Assembly: GCF_042100115.1 (NCBI RefSeq)
Contig: NC_091275.1
Span: 3,162,001 to 3,226,000, forward strand
DNA length: 64,000 nt
Direction: 5' to 3'
Source: Alternaria dauci
Lineage: Eukaryota > Ascomycota > Dothideomycetes > Pleosporales > Pleosporaceae
Shown: in pieces, positions 10,959-21,432 of the stretch
Layout of the letters: every line of letters starts with the position of its first letter
Position numbering within the stretch: the stretch's first letter is position 1
Notes under the pieces: generated by a model
Told to the model about the DNA's origin: nothing
The model's input: only the letters and a program-made list of their open reading frames with translations
Databases searched by the model: none
Position numbers and translations under genes: made by a program

Positions 10959-10976
10959 TTACCCCCCCTCTTAGGC
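10959..10976 (-). other. Polypurine tract of chromovirus copy 1
   Basis: The minus strand reads AAGAGGGGGGGTAA directly before the downstream LTR, as expected for the plus-strand primer of reverse transcription. The second copy has a matching tract at 23344-23359. Confidence 0.7.
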
Positions 10977-11097
10977 GTATCATCTTAATACCCTAGATTA
11001 TTGTTTTCCTACGCCTAGTCCGGCGGCGGTAGTAGAGGTATAGCTACTCCGGTAGTGTCGTATCCTCTCTTTCCTCTTTTCCTCACTTTCCCTAACT

Positions 11098-11742
11098 ATG
11101 CCTAAGGTTTAGACTTCTTAACGCGTCTGTACCTAGAACTCGACTTAACAGCGCCAGGCTCGTGCTGACCGTATCCGCCAACAAGGGAATGAGATGACCT
11201 TTCGTTGTAAGCGGTGTGAGGAGAAGAATCTTCGTTGTTTTGTAGATACTGCCTCTAGGCAGTGTGCGGGCTGTATTTTGGTGAAAGCTGAGTGTAGCTT
11301 ATTTGTGACTAAGGAAGAGTGGGAGAAGGTTAAGGCTGAAAAGCGCGAGAAGCGCTTGGCGCTTCTTCGAGCTGAGGCCGAGGTCGCTCGACTTTGGCTG
11401 GAAGTGGCAGAGACTGAGGCGCGAGAGTGAGCATTCGCTGATCGAGATCACGCCATTTTGAGTCTTCAGGATCGCGCGAAAGAGCAAGCCGAGGGGAACT
11501 CTACCCCTGGTACGGACTTTCAACTAACTGAACCATCGCTACCCGGACTGTCGACTGACTTAGGCTGGTTGCAGGATGACGCTTCTTTCGATCCTTTTTC
11601 TGAATTCTTTTCTTCCCTTGAGGACCTAGTCCTCCCTTCTCTAGGTGTTTCTGATGGTACTCACGTACCTGTGACTTGCAGTTCGTCAAATTTTCTTTTA
11701 GTTCCTAAGTGTTCTGGCTCTCTAGCCATCCTAGCCACTTGA
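11098..11742 (+). pseudogene. Antisense Zn2Cys6-like ORF carried by the chromovirus
   Basis: A 215-codon frame on the strand opposite to gag-pol, from ATG 11098 to TGA 11740-11742, with in-frame stops at 11110, 11119, 11134, 11146 and 11428. All five are TAG, TAA or TGA codons that a C-to-T change in CAG, CAA or CGA would create. The open core contains CKRCEEKNLRC, then eight residues to CAGC, then ILVKAEC: a C-x2-C-x6-C-x8-C-x2-C-x6-C pattern like a fungal binuclear zinc cluster. An acidic/basic probable coiled coil follows (EEWEKVKAEKREKRLALLRA). The C-terminus is acidic and Phe/Leu-rich (SFDPFSEFFSSLEDLV), like an activation region. Its last 240 bp overlap the end of pol. I know no named family; a retroelement-encoded DNA-binding regulator is inference. 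Confidence 0.6.
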
Positions 11743-14700
11743 CTAAGTATTTCTACTGACGACCGATTTTCCGCAGGTCCCTAATTTCTTCGACCTCGTA
11801 CTCATCGTCTTCGAGCTCTATGTTGGTAGCTAGCTCGGCATCTAGAGGTGCTCTTTCTAGGAGTTTCTTGTGAAAGACAGGGTGGATGCGCATGCCTAGT
11901 GGGAGTTAGAGTTTGTAGTTTACGTTACCTATTTCCTCTAGAACCTCAAATAGTCCTATTCAGAGGTTGTCCAGTTTCTTGCTTAGTCGCTTAGTTTTCA
12001 AGTTCTGACGTAATAGGAAAACTTTATCCCCCTTCTTAAAGGTTGGTCCCTCAATCCTTTACTTATTAGCCGCCTTAGCTGTCGTGAGGTTCCTATAAGC
12101 TATGTTCTTACTTAATTCTTCGTGCAGTCCTCGCATTAAGCGGGCTTTGTCGTCTATACCTACTGCGATACTCTCTATATCTTTTAGATCTCGATAAGCA
12201 ACCGGCTTATATCCGTAATTCGTGTAGTGTGGTGAGTACTTAGTCGTCGCAGACCTAGTACTATTGTAGGCTAATTATACTGTCGGTAAGAGTTTAACCT
12301 AATTATCTTGCAGCTTATTAGCGTACATCCTCAGATACTGTTCTAGTGTCTGGTTCGTTCGTTCCGTCTGGCCATCTGTTTTGGGGTGGAAGCTAGTCAA
12401 TAGTTTCTTCTTCACACCTAGCTTTGCTAGGAATGTGTTCTAATACTTAGAAGTGAACAGTTTATCACGATCAGTAATAAATTCTTCAGGTATCCTATAT
12501 TCTGACATAAGTGCCTTACTGACCTCATACGCGCATTCTTCTACCGTAATAGTTTCTTCCGTAGGCATAAACTTTGCTCCTTTCGTGTGACGACACACGA
12601 TGACTAGGACTGTGTCGCATAATCTTCCGGATCCTAGTTCTAACGACTTCGGGAGCTTTACTATAAAGTCTATTGTTACGCTGCTCTATAGTCTCGTTAG
12701 TAGCGGTAAGGGTTATAACAGGCTATAGGGCTTATGTCTCTTAGGTTTGTTCTAATAACAAGCCAAACAGTTACCTAGGACGTCCTGCACCTTCACTCGC
12801 AAGCGTGGTATCGTAAACACCTTTAATAGTCGCCTGACCATTTCTTCTAGCGATGCATGTCTATACTCTAGGGACTCATGTAGTTCCTTGATGAGACTCG
12901 ATCTCATGTATGGGGGTACATATGTTCGATCGCTTCGAATCATATCTCGGTACTCTCGCTCGTCTTATAACAGTTCGTCGGAGCCGTTCTCGTTAGGCTC
13001 GAACTGCTAGCTGGCCACTCTCTGCTGCCACTGCTGCTGAAGTGTTTCTACCTGCTCGGCCACCTTAGCTATCTTAGCTAGTTCCAGCTGGTTATAACGT
13101 AGTGTGCTATCAGGCATCTTCTTAAACATGGCGTTATGTGGTTCCTTATAATTTTCCTTGCGTAAGTTAGATCTCCTACTTAAAGCATCTGCAGCTCCGT
13201 TAAGCGTTCTAGCGCGGTGAGTTATCTTGAAGTTAAACTGAGCTAGCATCTCAGCCTATCGGACTTGTCGTCGGTTAAGTTTCTTCGTTGTCATGAAACC
13301 TGCCAAGTTCTAGTAATCGGTAAAAACCTCGATCTAGTGTAGTAGTCCTAGCAAATAGACTTCCCACTATTCAAAGGCATCGACTACTCCTAGTAGCTCC
13401 TTATCGTGAACGTCGTAGTTTAGTTCTGCTCCAGAGAACTTTCTTAAGTAGTAGAACACTAGTCTCCACTTTTTGTCTAGGCACTACTGCGACAATACAG
13501 CTCCAAGTGCATAATCTGACGCGTCGGTCTCGACTCGCGTCTCTCGCTTTAGGTCGTACATCTCTAGTACTAGTGCCTCGAGGAATATCTACTTGATTCG
13601 ATCAAAAGCCTCCTGATGTTCCTCGTTCCATTTAAAACCAACTTCCTTCTTCGTAATCTCGGAGAGAGGTGTTGTGATCTTTAAGTAATCCTTAATAAAC
13701 TTCCAGTAGTAGTTAGCAAATCCTAGGAAGGATTGCACGTCCTTAACTGTTTTAGGCGTTAGCCATTCCTGTACAGCCGCTGTCTTCTTTAGGTTCATCT
13801 TCACCCCCTCTGTAGATATTATAAAGCCTAGGTATTCCGTTTCCTTCGTGTGAAATTCGCACTTCCCCGGCTGCAGGTACAGCTTGTATTCCTTAAGCTT
13901 CCTAAGCACTTTCTTGACATATTCCACATGTTCTTCTAGCGTCCCGCTAGAGTATACTAGCACATCGTCGATGTACGCTATAACGAAGATTCCAAGGTAC
14001 TCGTGAAGAGCGTTGTTAATAACTAACTAAAACGTTGCCGGGGCATTCGTTAACCCAAAAGGCATTACTGTGTACTCAAACAGTCCATATTTCGTTTTGA
14101 ACGCTGTCATCCATTCGTGTCCTTCCTTAATCCTGATTTAGTGAAATCCTTCCCGAACGTCGAACTTCGTAAACCACTTAGCTCCCTAGAGTCGATCCAT
14201 AAGCTCGGTTATTAGTAGTAAAGGATATCAGTTCTTCCAAGTAACGCTGTTCAACCTTCAGAAGTCAACATATAGTCGCCACTTCCTGTTAGGCTTCTTT
14301 ACGAACAAGATGGGTGAGGCCATTAGGCCTAATCCCAGTCGGATAAATCCCTTCTTCAGATTCTTCTAGATGTACTCCCTTAGCTCAGCATCGTGCTCAG
14401 GCGATATGGGATACATAGGTCCTAGGCTTAACTTTACCCCTTCATCTAGGATAATCTCGTGATCCCAATCCTAATAGTCTACCAAGTCCGTGGCTTCGTT
14501 TTCCTCGAAGAGTTCTCTAAACTCGTCAGTCTAATACTCTCTTAGTATCTCTAGTAGTAAGGGTCCTTCCTTCGTAGTCGCGACTCGTCTTATCCATATA
14601 ACTCCTACTCTTTGAGGGTCCTTCTCATAGATTCTCATAATCTTATAAGGCGAGATCTTACCGAACCTCCCGTCCTAGGTTAAGCTCTAGTCCTTCGGGC

Positions 14701-15100
14701 TCACTCTTTAGCGTACTCTAGCAACCTTGTGCACAGGTTCTCTTCTAAGTATCGTCTTCATTCGCCAGTCGATGGCGGGGTTATAGGCATCTAGCCAGTT
14801 ATAACCAATCAACATGTCTAGTCCTCCTAGTTCCATTATATCAATATTCATTTAGCACTCTATGCCAGCTATCCGTAGCTTTATTAATTCAGTTTCCATC
14901 CGTATCATGCCGTTTCCATATTCTATAGGTTTCTCGTCGGCTAACAGTACCAATACTAGGTTCTTCTTAACCCAGTAGGGTAGTTCGTGTTTCTCCACCA
15001 CTCTAGGTAAGATCATCGTTCGTGCGGCCCCGCTATCTACAAGCGCCTCAATGTTTCGTCCCTATACAGATACGGTCGTAAGCAGCTGCTTCACCCAACC
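11501..15100 (-). pseudogene. Chromovirus pol (PR-RT-RH-IN-chromodomain), copy 1
   Basis: Read from high to low coordinates: protease active site ALVDSGAARTMIL near 15000-15060; reverse transcriptase with AYIDDVLVYSSG near 13945-13985 and SFLGFANYYWKFI near 13700; RNase H end ARTLNGAADALSRR near 13175-13225; integrase H2C2 finger with LHESLEYRHAS and NCLACY near 12755-12895; integrase core with FITDRDKLF and [14 protein letters not shown] near 12360-12490; and a chromodomain EYEVEEIRDLRKIGRQ...KYLVKWLGWLESQNT near 11650-11800. The frame ends at 11501-11503. Scattered stops, including TGG-to-TAG inside conserved motifs, make it non-functional. Confidence 0.85.
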
Positions 15101-16059
15101 ATCAGTATCCTGCACCTTCCTAAGGGTCGTTTTAGGACTGCCTTCACCAGCGTAACCCTGTCCCTAGCGGCATCCTAGTTTTTTAACTGCTTACCTTTCC
15201 TATACTTAGGAAAGTAGCCTATGTCATTCTTTAAGCTGTAGTGCGTCAAGCACCTATCGTCGTAACAGAAGCTCTAATAAATATTCTAGTAAGGTATCTC
15301 CTCCCTAGTAATCCTCTTCCTTAGTTAAGCCTTCTTAGCCTCATAAATCTCACAATCTACTACCTCGCAGATGTTTGATGATAGGGTGCGATAGTAATAG
15401 TCATCCACCTTGTGTGCTTCCTTAAGCTGCTTACGATGGAAGTCACACCCGTTCCTGTATTACGTCTATAGAAGTCTGTAGTGGATCTCCACTTTCTCTA
15501 GTTCGTGTAGATAGCAGATATCTACTAGACATTCGTCTGCCCAGAGGTTTAGGTGGCAGCACCGGTCCTAGTCTATCCTACAATCCTCCTTATCTTGCTT
15601 ATGGAACTCGCAATTTATCTTACAGTCATACCAACACAAATCCTTGTAATCCTTAGTATCTTCTACTTCGTGGGCTTCTTAGTCCTCGACCTCAACCATT
15701 AGATCATCGAAGTAGGGTTGTTAGTGTATCGCCTGATACCTAATTTCTTCGGCATTCAGGCCAGTAATCATGATTCGTTCGCGAACCGTGCATTCGTCGG
15801 CGTAGTGTGTCTTGTTACCACATACCTAACACTAGTTGTTAGCTAATCGTTCCATCACGATAGTGCCTTTAACCTTCCAGTCAGTCTTCTTTAGCTGGCC
15901 CATAGTGAGAACTTCGTTGTCCGGTTTAACTCTTAGGACGATTTCGTAGCCTTCCTTATCCTCCAAGCGTGCCTCTTCGTATAGGTCTAAGTCGCTTAGG
16001 TTGTCATCCAGCTCTATCCCGGCCGGGTAAGGCGTGCCTTATCTGATCATCCGGATCTT

Positions 16060-17115
16060 GACAGCTGCCTGTTTAACTTGTTCTTCTTCGCAATCCCTAG
16101 CGAAGTGTCCTGTCTTCCCGCATTGGAGACATGCTTTATTGTCGTAACGCCGCTGGCGTTCTTCCTTAGAGAGACCGTCGTGTCTTTTACCTCCTCAGGT
16201 TTTCTTATCTTTAGCCTTCTCTTGTACCTTACTGGTCATGATGGCGTCGCCATCCCTGTCGAATCTACCACGCTGTTTCTTCATGTTGGGCAGGTTGGGT
16301 CAGAAGTATTTCTTCTAATTGTTTCGTTCCCACAACCTGTTGTCGATACGCGTGGCTAGCTCGATCAGAGCGTGTAGCGTCCCGGGCTTATCGTGGTGTA
16401 CAAGGCCATCCTTAACATTCTCTTTAAGGCCTGCTTCGAATACCGTTCGAAGTGCCGCATCATCCCAATTAATCCGTGCTTGTAGTTGCTTAAATTCCGC
16501 CGTGTATGCTGATACTAACGAGGTCTGCCTTAGGCGAGTGATCTTCTTCTCTGCCTAGTTCTAAGCGTCTACTTCTCCGAAGATGCGTCCTATCTCTTGC
16601 TTAAACTCTATCTAACTTACAAATAAGGTACGGGTTCCTTCTTTAGTGCCTATGTGTTCTGCATCCAGCAGATAATCGTCCACATAGGGTTATATCTAAT
16701 TAGAAGCCTTATCCTTCATGTATGTACTAGCCATAAGGATCTTTTCCTAGTCGTTGGGTACCTCGTTGTACTCGCAGTACAGGTTGATGTTAGTAAGAAA
16801 TACTCATAGCTTTTCTCGTTCTCCACTATATTTCTCTAGTAACGCTATCTTAGGTTTCTTTGTAGCAACGGGTTGTTCGTTAGGGGTTATTATTAGTTGC
16901 CCTGTAAGCTAATTAATTATTGCCTGCATCTTAGCAATCTGCTAAGCCTGCGTAGTTGTGTGTTGCCTAAGATTCCTAAGCTTAGTGACGTTAGGGTTCT
17001 CTCCCTCGTCATCGGATGCTTCCAGCATCTCATCATTTTCTGGGGTAGGGCGTGCTGGCGTCGAGGGTCCCTGACCCTGAGCCCTGTTGTTCTGCGCGTT
17101 TCCCTGATGAGCCAT
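16060..17115 (-). pseudogene. Chromovirus gag with CCHC zinc knuckle, copy 1
   Basis: It starts at ATG 17115 (MAHQGNAQNNRAQGQG), shortly after the upstream LTR. The middle has gag-like text such as LLEKYSGEREKLRVFLTNIN. A retroviral-type zinc knuckle CLQCGKTGHFARDC lies near 16085-16135. Stops interrupt it at several places. Confidence 0.8.
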
Positions 17116-17178
17116 TGTTGAATCTTAATCGGGCTGTCCTGTTGGTTAAACGTCCACTGATATCCAAGGTGGTCAAAG

Positions 17179-17654
17179 TGTTACACGGGGTTAGGCTATA
17201 CTTCTCTAGGCTCGGTCCGTACTAAGGCGAGGTAGACTAAAGCGGTAGTCCGTGAGGTATCGTATGGAATGATCAGGTGGAAAAGAGTTATCGTTGTAAC
17301 CAAAGGATAAACAATACCAATTCTATAAACGATAGAATAACTAGTTGACAATCTGTGTAAGAGATGAACTATTTGAGTTAACCACAACGAGTGTAATAAT
17401 GAGATCTAACACATTCTTATACCTATTGCTATAGGTCCTGTCCTCCTTACCCTCCCTTCTAAGAGGGAGGCCTAGGAGGGCCGTAACCTCCTACTCCTTC
17501 CTGGCCTCCTAGAGGCTAGGTCTTGGCGGGAAGCTATTCCTTTCACGTGATCTGGGCCCCGCCCTAGAACTACTTTCGTCTAACGTGTCCACCTAATAGT
17601 CGTCCTTTATGCGACCTGCATAAAAGGGAAGCAATTCCTTATTACCTTGTAATA
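17179..17654 (-). repeat. 5' LTR (element orientation) of chromovirus copy 1
   Basis: 476 bp, the same length as its partner at 10483. The terminal CA is now TA, a RIP-type change. It is followed by the target duplication GTTAT (17655-17659). Confidence 0.92.
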
Positions 17655-18119
17655 GTTATATAGCTATATCCTAGTTACCTTAAAGGCTTTCTAGATAGCC
17701 TAAGGTTTAAAAGTACTACTCTAAGCTACCTAAAAGAGTAGGAAGAAGTCTCCTTTTACTATATTAAGTAACCCTTAACTATTCTAAAGATACACTAACA
17801 GCTAGTTTAAGTAAGTACTAGAAAGGGGTTTAAATATCCTAACGTTAAGGGGTTAAAGTATATAGGTTACGTAGGGGGGAAATATAGCTAAGAAGATATT
17901 ATTATTATTATAATAATTAATAAAATCTATAGTTATATAGGATCTATAGCTATTAAGGAGTAGTAATTAGTACTTAGTTAAAGTATATTATTTAGTCTCT
18001 TATTTAAAAACCTCCTTAAGCTAAGCTAACCTAATATTATTATTACTCTAGCTAGTTAGAGATAAACTAATAAAGACTAAATACTTTTCTAAGTTAATAG
18101 CGTCTATCTAGCTTAATTA

Positions 18120-18370
18120 AACTACTCTATTAGCTACCTAATAGATAAGAGAAGGACTTAAAACTAACTTATCTAAATAAATATAAGCTAGGACTATTAT
18201 CTACTCTATTAAGCTATCTTAAAGTATTATAGTAACCCCCTTTTAGCTATAAAGGACCTTATTAAATACTTATTTTAATCTTCTAAGTTCCTTAAGTTAA
18301 AATCCCTTCTTATCTATATTAAATATATAGGTAGGTTATACGTTATACTCTTCTATCTTATTATATAAGA
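18120..18370 (-). pseudogene. Decayed DDE catalytic segment of the pogo-like transposase
   Basis: The minus strand can be read as YNVxPTYIFNIDKKGF, then KGVTIIL, then IIVLAYIYLDKLVLSPSLI, which follows the order of the Fot1 DDE core (NMDEKGF, KGVTA, WITVLACICADG). It has many stops. It belongs to the same split transposase as 9850-10060. Confidence 0.6.
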
Positions 18371-18836
18371 GCTTAAAGTATAAGCTATACTTCTCCCCTA
18401 AATTAGCTTTATAGTATAACTAGTCTATCCTTTATTATTAGCGTAAGATAAGATAAGAGGCGTTCTAGTTAATAAAGCGTATAACCTAGCTATCTAAAAC
18501 TTCTTTTCTAGCTAAAGATAAAGTAAATTAATATATTATTATCCTTATAGGTAGTAAACGTTACTTAGTAAGCGTCTTAATGTATTATATAAGCTCTATC
18601 TTATATTATAGATGTAGGGAGAGGTAGCTAACCCTACATAGCTTTATAACGCCTTAGTGTCTTTAAGCGAGTGTATATTAGTTAATATTATACTTACTAG
18701 TAACTTTTATATATAAGAAAGATGCGCCTAGCTTACACAATTTAATTTCTCTAATTATTTCCTAAATTAGGTCTATATTAGTAGAGTTATAACGCGTTAA
18801 AGTTTGTTATTGTGGTGTTAGATAGCGGGCATTAAC

Positions 18837-18866
18837 TGAACATGGGCATTACGCGCACGGACACGG
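18837..18866 (-). repeat. Right terminal inverted repeat of the Fot1/pogo-like element
   Basis: The exact reverse complement of 9594-9623, followed by TA (18867-18868). Confidence 0.9.
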
Positions 18867-18868
18867 TA

Positions 18869-19500
18869 GCTAGCGCCTCGCCTCATCAAAACTCCCGTCG
18901 TACTTACGTTCCCTCAAACTATCATCTCGCCTTCCACTGCTGTAAGCACTCATAAGATAAGATACACGATAGGCCCGAATACGCGTTGCTGCGGTCGCGT
19001 TCTGGTCGCGTTTCTGCGTTGCAAACTCCCGATGGTAACGAGAGGCGCGCCTTCAATAGGAAGAATACATCCTGTCACTACATACGATCCCTTACCTCCC
19101 TCCTTACTGGTAGAACATCCCACCGCGCAGAACCACGAACATCGTTCAAGCACCACTAACTCGACCTCGCCATCTAATAAAGGCGCAGCTAGCCTAGAAT
19201 TACACTTTAGACGTGTCTCCTCCTACTGTAGATCTCTAATACAAAAATACAGTATGGCTGGCTTTGCTTCTGGGCAATTTGTCTTTAGCTTTGGAAGCTG
19301 TAACGACGATGCGCCCCTGCTCTACTATTAACAAGCACTATTGTCGCCCCTTTAGAGGATTTAAACGATGCTCTATTACATGAAATAAAACTTAACGAAT
19401 TTTGATGATGTGTAGCCTCTATTTACATACACTCCAGGTTTGTCCGCATTCATAGACAGGATCTTGTGTTTTGATGAGGGGACTTGACGCGGGCTGGTGA
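18869..19500. other. GC-balanced spacer between two transposons
   Basis: Short frames on both strands have no recognisable domain, and I support none of them. Nothing structural is visible apart from the start of the tandem array at 19501. Confidence 0.4.
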
Positions 19501-19568
19501 GATTTGTCCCCCCTTTGAGATTTGTCCCCCCGTTTTTGAGATTTGTCCCCCCTTTGAGATTTGTCCCC
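19501..19568 (+). repeat. Four tandem copies of a transposon terminus (GATTTGTCCCC)
   Basis: ATTTGTCCCC recurs at 19502, 19520, 19541 and 19559, with spacings of 18, 21 and 18 bp and TTTGAG-like spacers. The innermost copy is the start of the left terminal inverted repeat of the pogo-like element. The three extra copies lie outside it. Confidence 0.8.
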
Positions 19569-21432
19569 GCGCTAACGTGATCCACCACCGAGCTGGCCAG
19601 ACCACCGGGATGGCCGCGCCGCAACCCGTAGCACGGTTCAAAACAGGATATCTCCACCACTACTAGGGTTCTACATTAAGAGGCAAGGAGCCTAGGATCT
19701 ACGATCTCTATTGTAGGTGTGAAAGGCGTTTTGCAAGTTTGGGTGTTGTAGCCTGGCTGATGGCAGCGTCCGCAGCGTCGCTGCCGCTGCGCAGGGCCTT
19801 CACCAGAAGCGCCGTTCTGAGTAGCCGTCTGTTGTTACTCGCGTTGCGAGGATGGTTGAAGCCCGTCAGCGATTGATAGCGTGTTGACGCCTCTGAGAGC
19901 CTTGGTGCGTGCCTTACGCTTCGATAGCATGTCATTTGCCTTTCGAAGCCTTCCGAGCTCAACCTCCATCACCGACGCCCCGTACGAGATCATCTTGACA
20001 CCCTTTTCAAGGCTTGCAAAGCTTTGAAGAATCGGTGTTGGTGAGCTATCTTGGTGTCTTTGAAGCAGCTGCTTTATATGTAGTGTTTGAGACTATCTCA
20101 ACACAATTGCTTGGTGTTTGTGACTCCCAATGGGGCGTCTCTGGGAGCGATGGCGTTGGGGTGCGTAGACGGATATCGAGCTTCGAAATCACAGCGTCCG
20201 CATCTCAAGGAACTAGTCCTGCGCCTCTGAAGCCTCCGTAGATGTTGTCTGTAATAATGGCCTTCTCAAAAGCGACTCCGAAGGCTGGCAGGAAGTCTTC
20301 TTTCGTGATGTGATTGACGCGGCAGCGCACGAAGTCTTCAATCTCCTTGCCGTAAGCTTGCTTCAAGGGCCTAAAACAGCCCACATCGAGCGGCTGTAAG
20401 AGATGCGATGAATACGGGGGCATGCAAAGAGTAACGATCTTGTGATCCTTGCAGAAATTACGGAATTCCATGGTGTTGTGGCTATCGTGGCCGTCCATAA
20501 CGAGAAGCCGGTACGCACCAGCCGTCCGACCTTCTGTATATTGACTCAAGTGCTTCCGCCAGACGAGACCATGCTCAAGGAACATCCAGCCTTTATCAAT
20601 AATCGAGAGGACCCAATCGGGCCTATCCGCAATCGCCTCGTACCAGGGTATCGTAGTGTTGAGCGCCTTTGAAGATGATGAAGGGCAGGATCGGCCAGCC
20701 TTGCGTGTTCGCAGCTATGATCGTTGTCACCTTTTCTGTATTGCCTGGCTGCATAGTCTTAGGGGTCTGACGTCTCTGTGACAACCATATGCGTGCTGAT
20801 GAAGCCCATTTGGAAGCCAGCTTCGTCAAAGTTGTGGGTATCTTCATCTAGAATCCCATACTTGGCCCTCGTATTGACTACAAGACGGAACCAGTCTTCG
20901 ATGACCACTGGGTCTTCGTTCAAGGCTCTCTGGTAGACATACCTTCGATTGACGCGTAGTCTGAGCTCCGGAACGCGTTGGGCAAACCGTGACGGCCAGT
21001 GGAGACCGACACGGCGACTTCCTCCATCTGCGAGTAATTTATTGGCCATTTCTCGCAACATATCCAAGGTGAGCTGGAATCCACGCGAGTCGATGTCGAC
21101 CGCATGATCAACAATCACTCTTTCTTCTAGGTTAGTGAGAATCCTTGGATTGGCGACACAATCGCGTCGTGAAGGCTTCCCCATGCGGCGGCGGTTATAG
21201 AGCGTGTTTTTGTTGACTTTATATAGTGCTGCAGCAGCCCGTTTTGATTGGACTTGGCCTTTGTCGATGGCCAACATGGCCAGATTGATATTGGCTTCAT
21301 TTGACGACAACCGAGTGCGTCATGTTTGAGCCATCATGAAAATTGTAGATTGTAGCGATCGCAGGGTGGGGCGCGGCCATCCCGGTGGTCTGGCCAGCTC
21401 GGTGGTGGACCACGTTAGCGCGGGGGACAAAT
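19559..21432 (-). mobile_element. Pogo-like TIR transposon, second type, inactive
   Basis: About 1.87 kb, bounded by a long inverted repeat (19559-19620 and 21370-21432) of about 62 bp that differs by one substitution and one C-run indel and contains CACCACCGAGCTGGCC. The right end is followed by TA; the left end is preceded by an array of its own tip instead of TA. It encodes one broken DDE transposase on the minus strand. It is far less AT-shifted than its surroundings. Its TIR differs from that of the element at 9594. Confidence 0.85.
19708..21334 (-). pseudogene. DDE_1 (pogo/CENP-B-type) transposase, frameshifted
   Basis: The start is ATG 21334 (MAQT), followed by a TGA that a C-to-T change in CGA would give, then a frame with the CENP-B-like HTH region (KRAAAALYKVNKNTLYNRRR) and the first catalytic Asp in NFDEAGFQMG. 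Near 20760 the frame shifts to PGNTEKVTTIIAANTQGWPILPF, and near 20630 again to WVLSIIDKGWMFLEHG, LLVMDGHDSHNT (second Asp) and SHLLQPLDVGCFRPLK (third Asp). A basic tail (ELGRLRKANDMLSKRKARTK) ends near 19708. With two frameshifts and several stops it cannot make active transposase, although all three catalytic Asp motifs survive. Confidence 0.85.

Larger units (their letters stand above)
10483..17654 (-). mobile_element. Ty3/Gypsy chromovirus, complete structure, RIP-inactivated (copy 1)
   Basis: A 7172-bp LTR retrotransposon with two 476-bp LTRs (10483-10958 and 17179-17654) and a perfect 5-bp target duplication GTTAT (10478-10482 and 17655-17659). Coding order on the minus strand is gag with CCHC knuckle, protease, reverse transcriptase, RNase H, integrase and chromodomain, the Ty3/Gypsy chromovirus order. 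A purine-rich tract lies next to the LTR at 10959-10976. The LTRs differ at a modest number of sites, so insertion was fairly recent. Stops fit CAG/CAA/CGA or TGG mutation. An extra reading frame lies in antisense between the chromodomain and the downstream LTR. Confidence 0.93.
9594..18866 (-). mobile_element. Fot1/pogo-like TIR transposon, RIP-mutated and interrupted by a chromovirus
   Basis: Two perfect 30-bp terminal inverted repeats bound the region, the left one starting CCGTGTCCGTGCGCG, each flanked by TA, the target duplication of Tc1/mariner-type elements. Inside the left end (about 9850-10060, minus strand) there is a decayed basic tail reading GKRKALKAPTLAKKR. Inside the right end (about 18120-18370, minus strand) a DDE catalytic segment is legible through stops. 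The transposase therefore ran from right to left and was split by the LTR element at 10483-17654. Without the insertion the element is about 2.1 kb, normal for this family. The sequence is heavily AT-shifted, consistent with RIP. Confidence 0.8.

Noticed and set aside
19032..19331. 99-codon plus-strand frame between two transposons
   Set aside because: No domain or signal and in the spacer between repeats; chance frame is the simpler reading.
19501..19568. CRISPR-like or satellite array
   Set aside because: The repeat unit is the tip of the adjacent transposon TIR, the spacers are short and similar, and the genome is eukaryotic.
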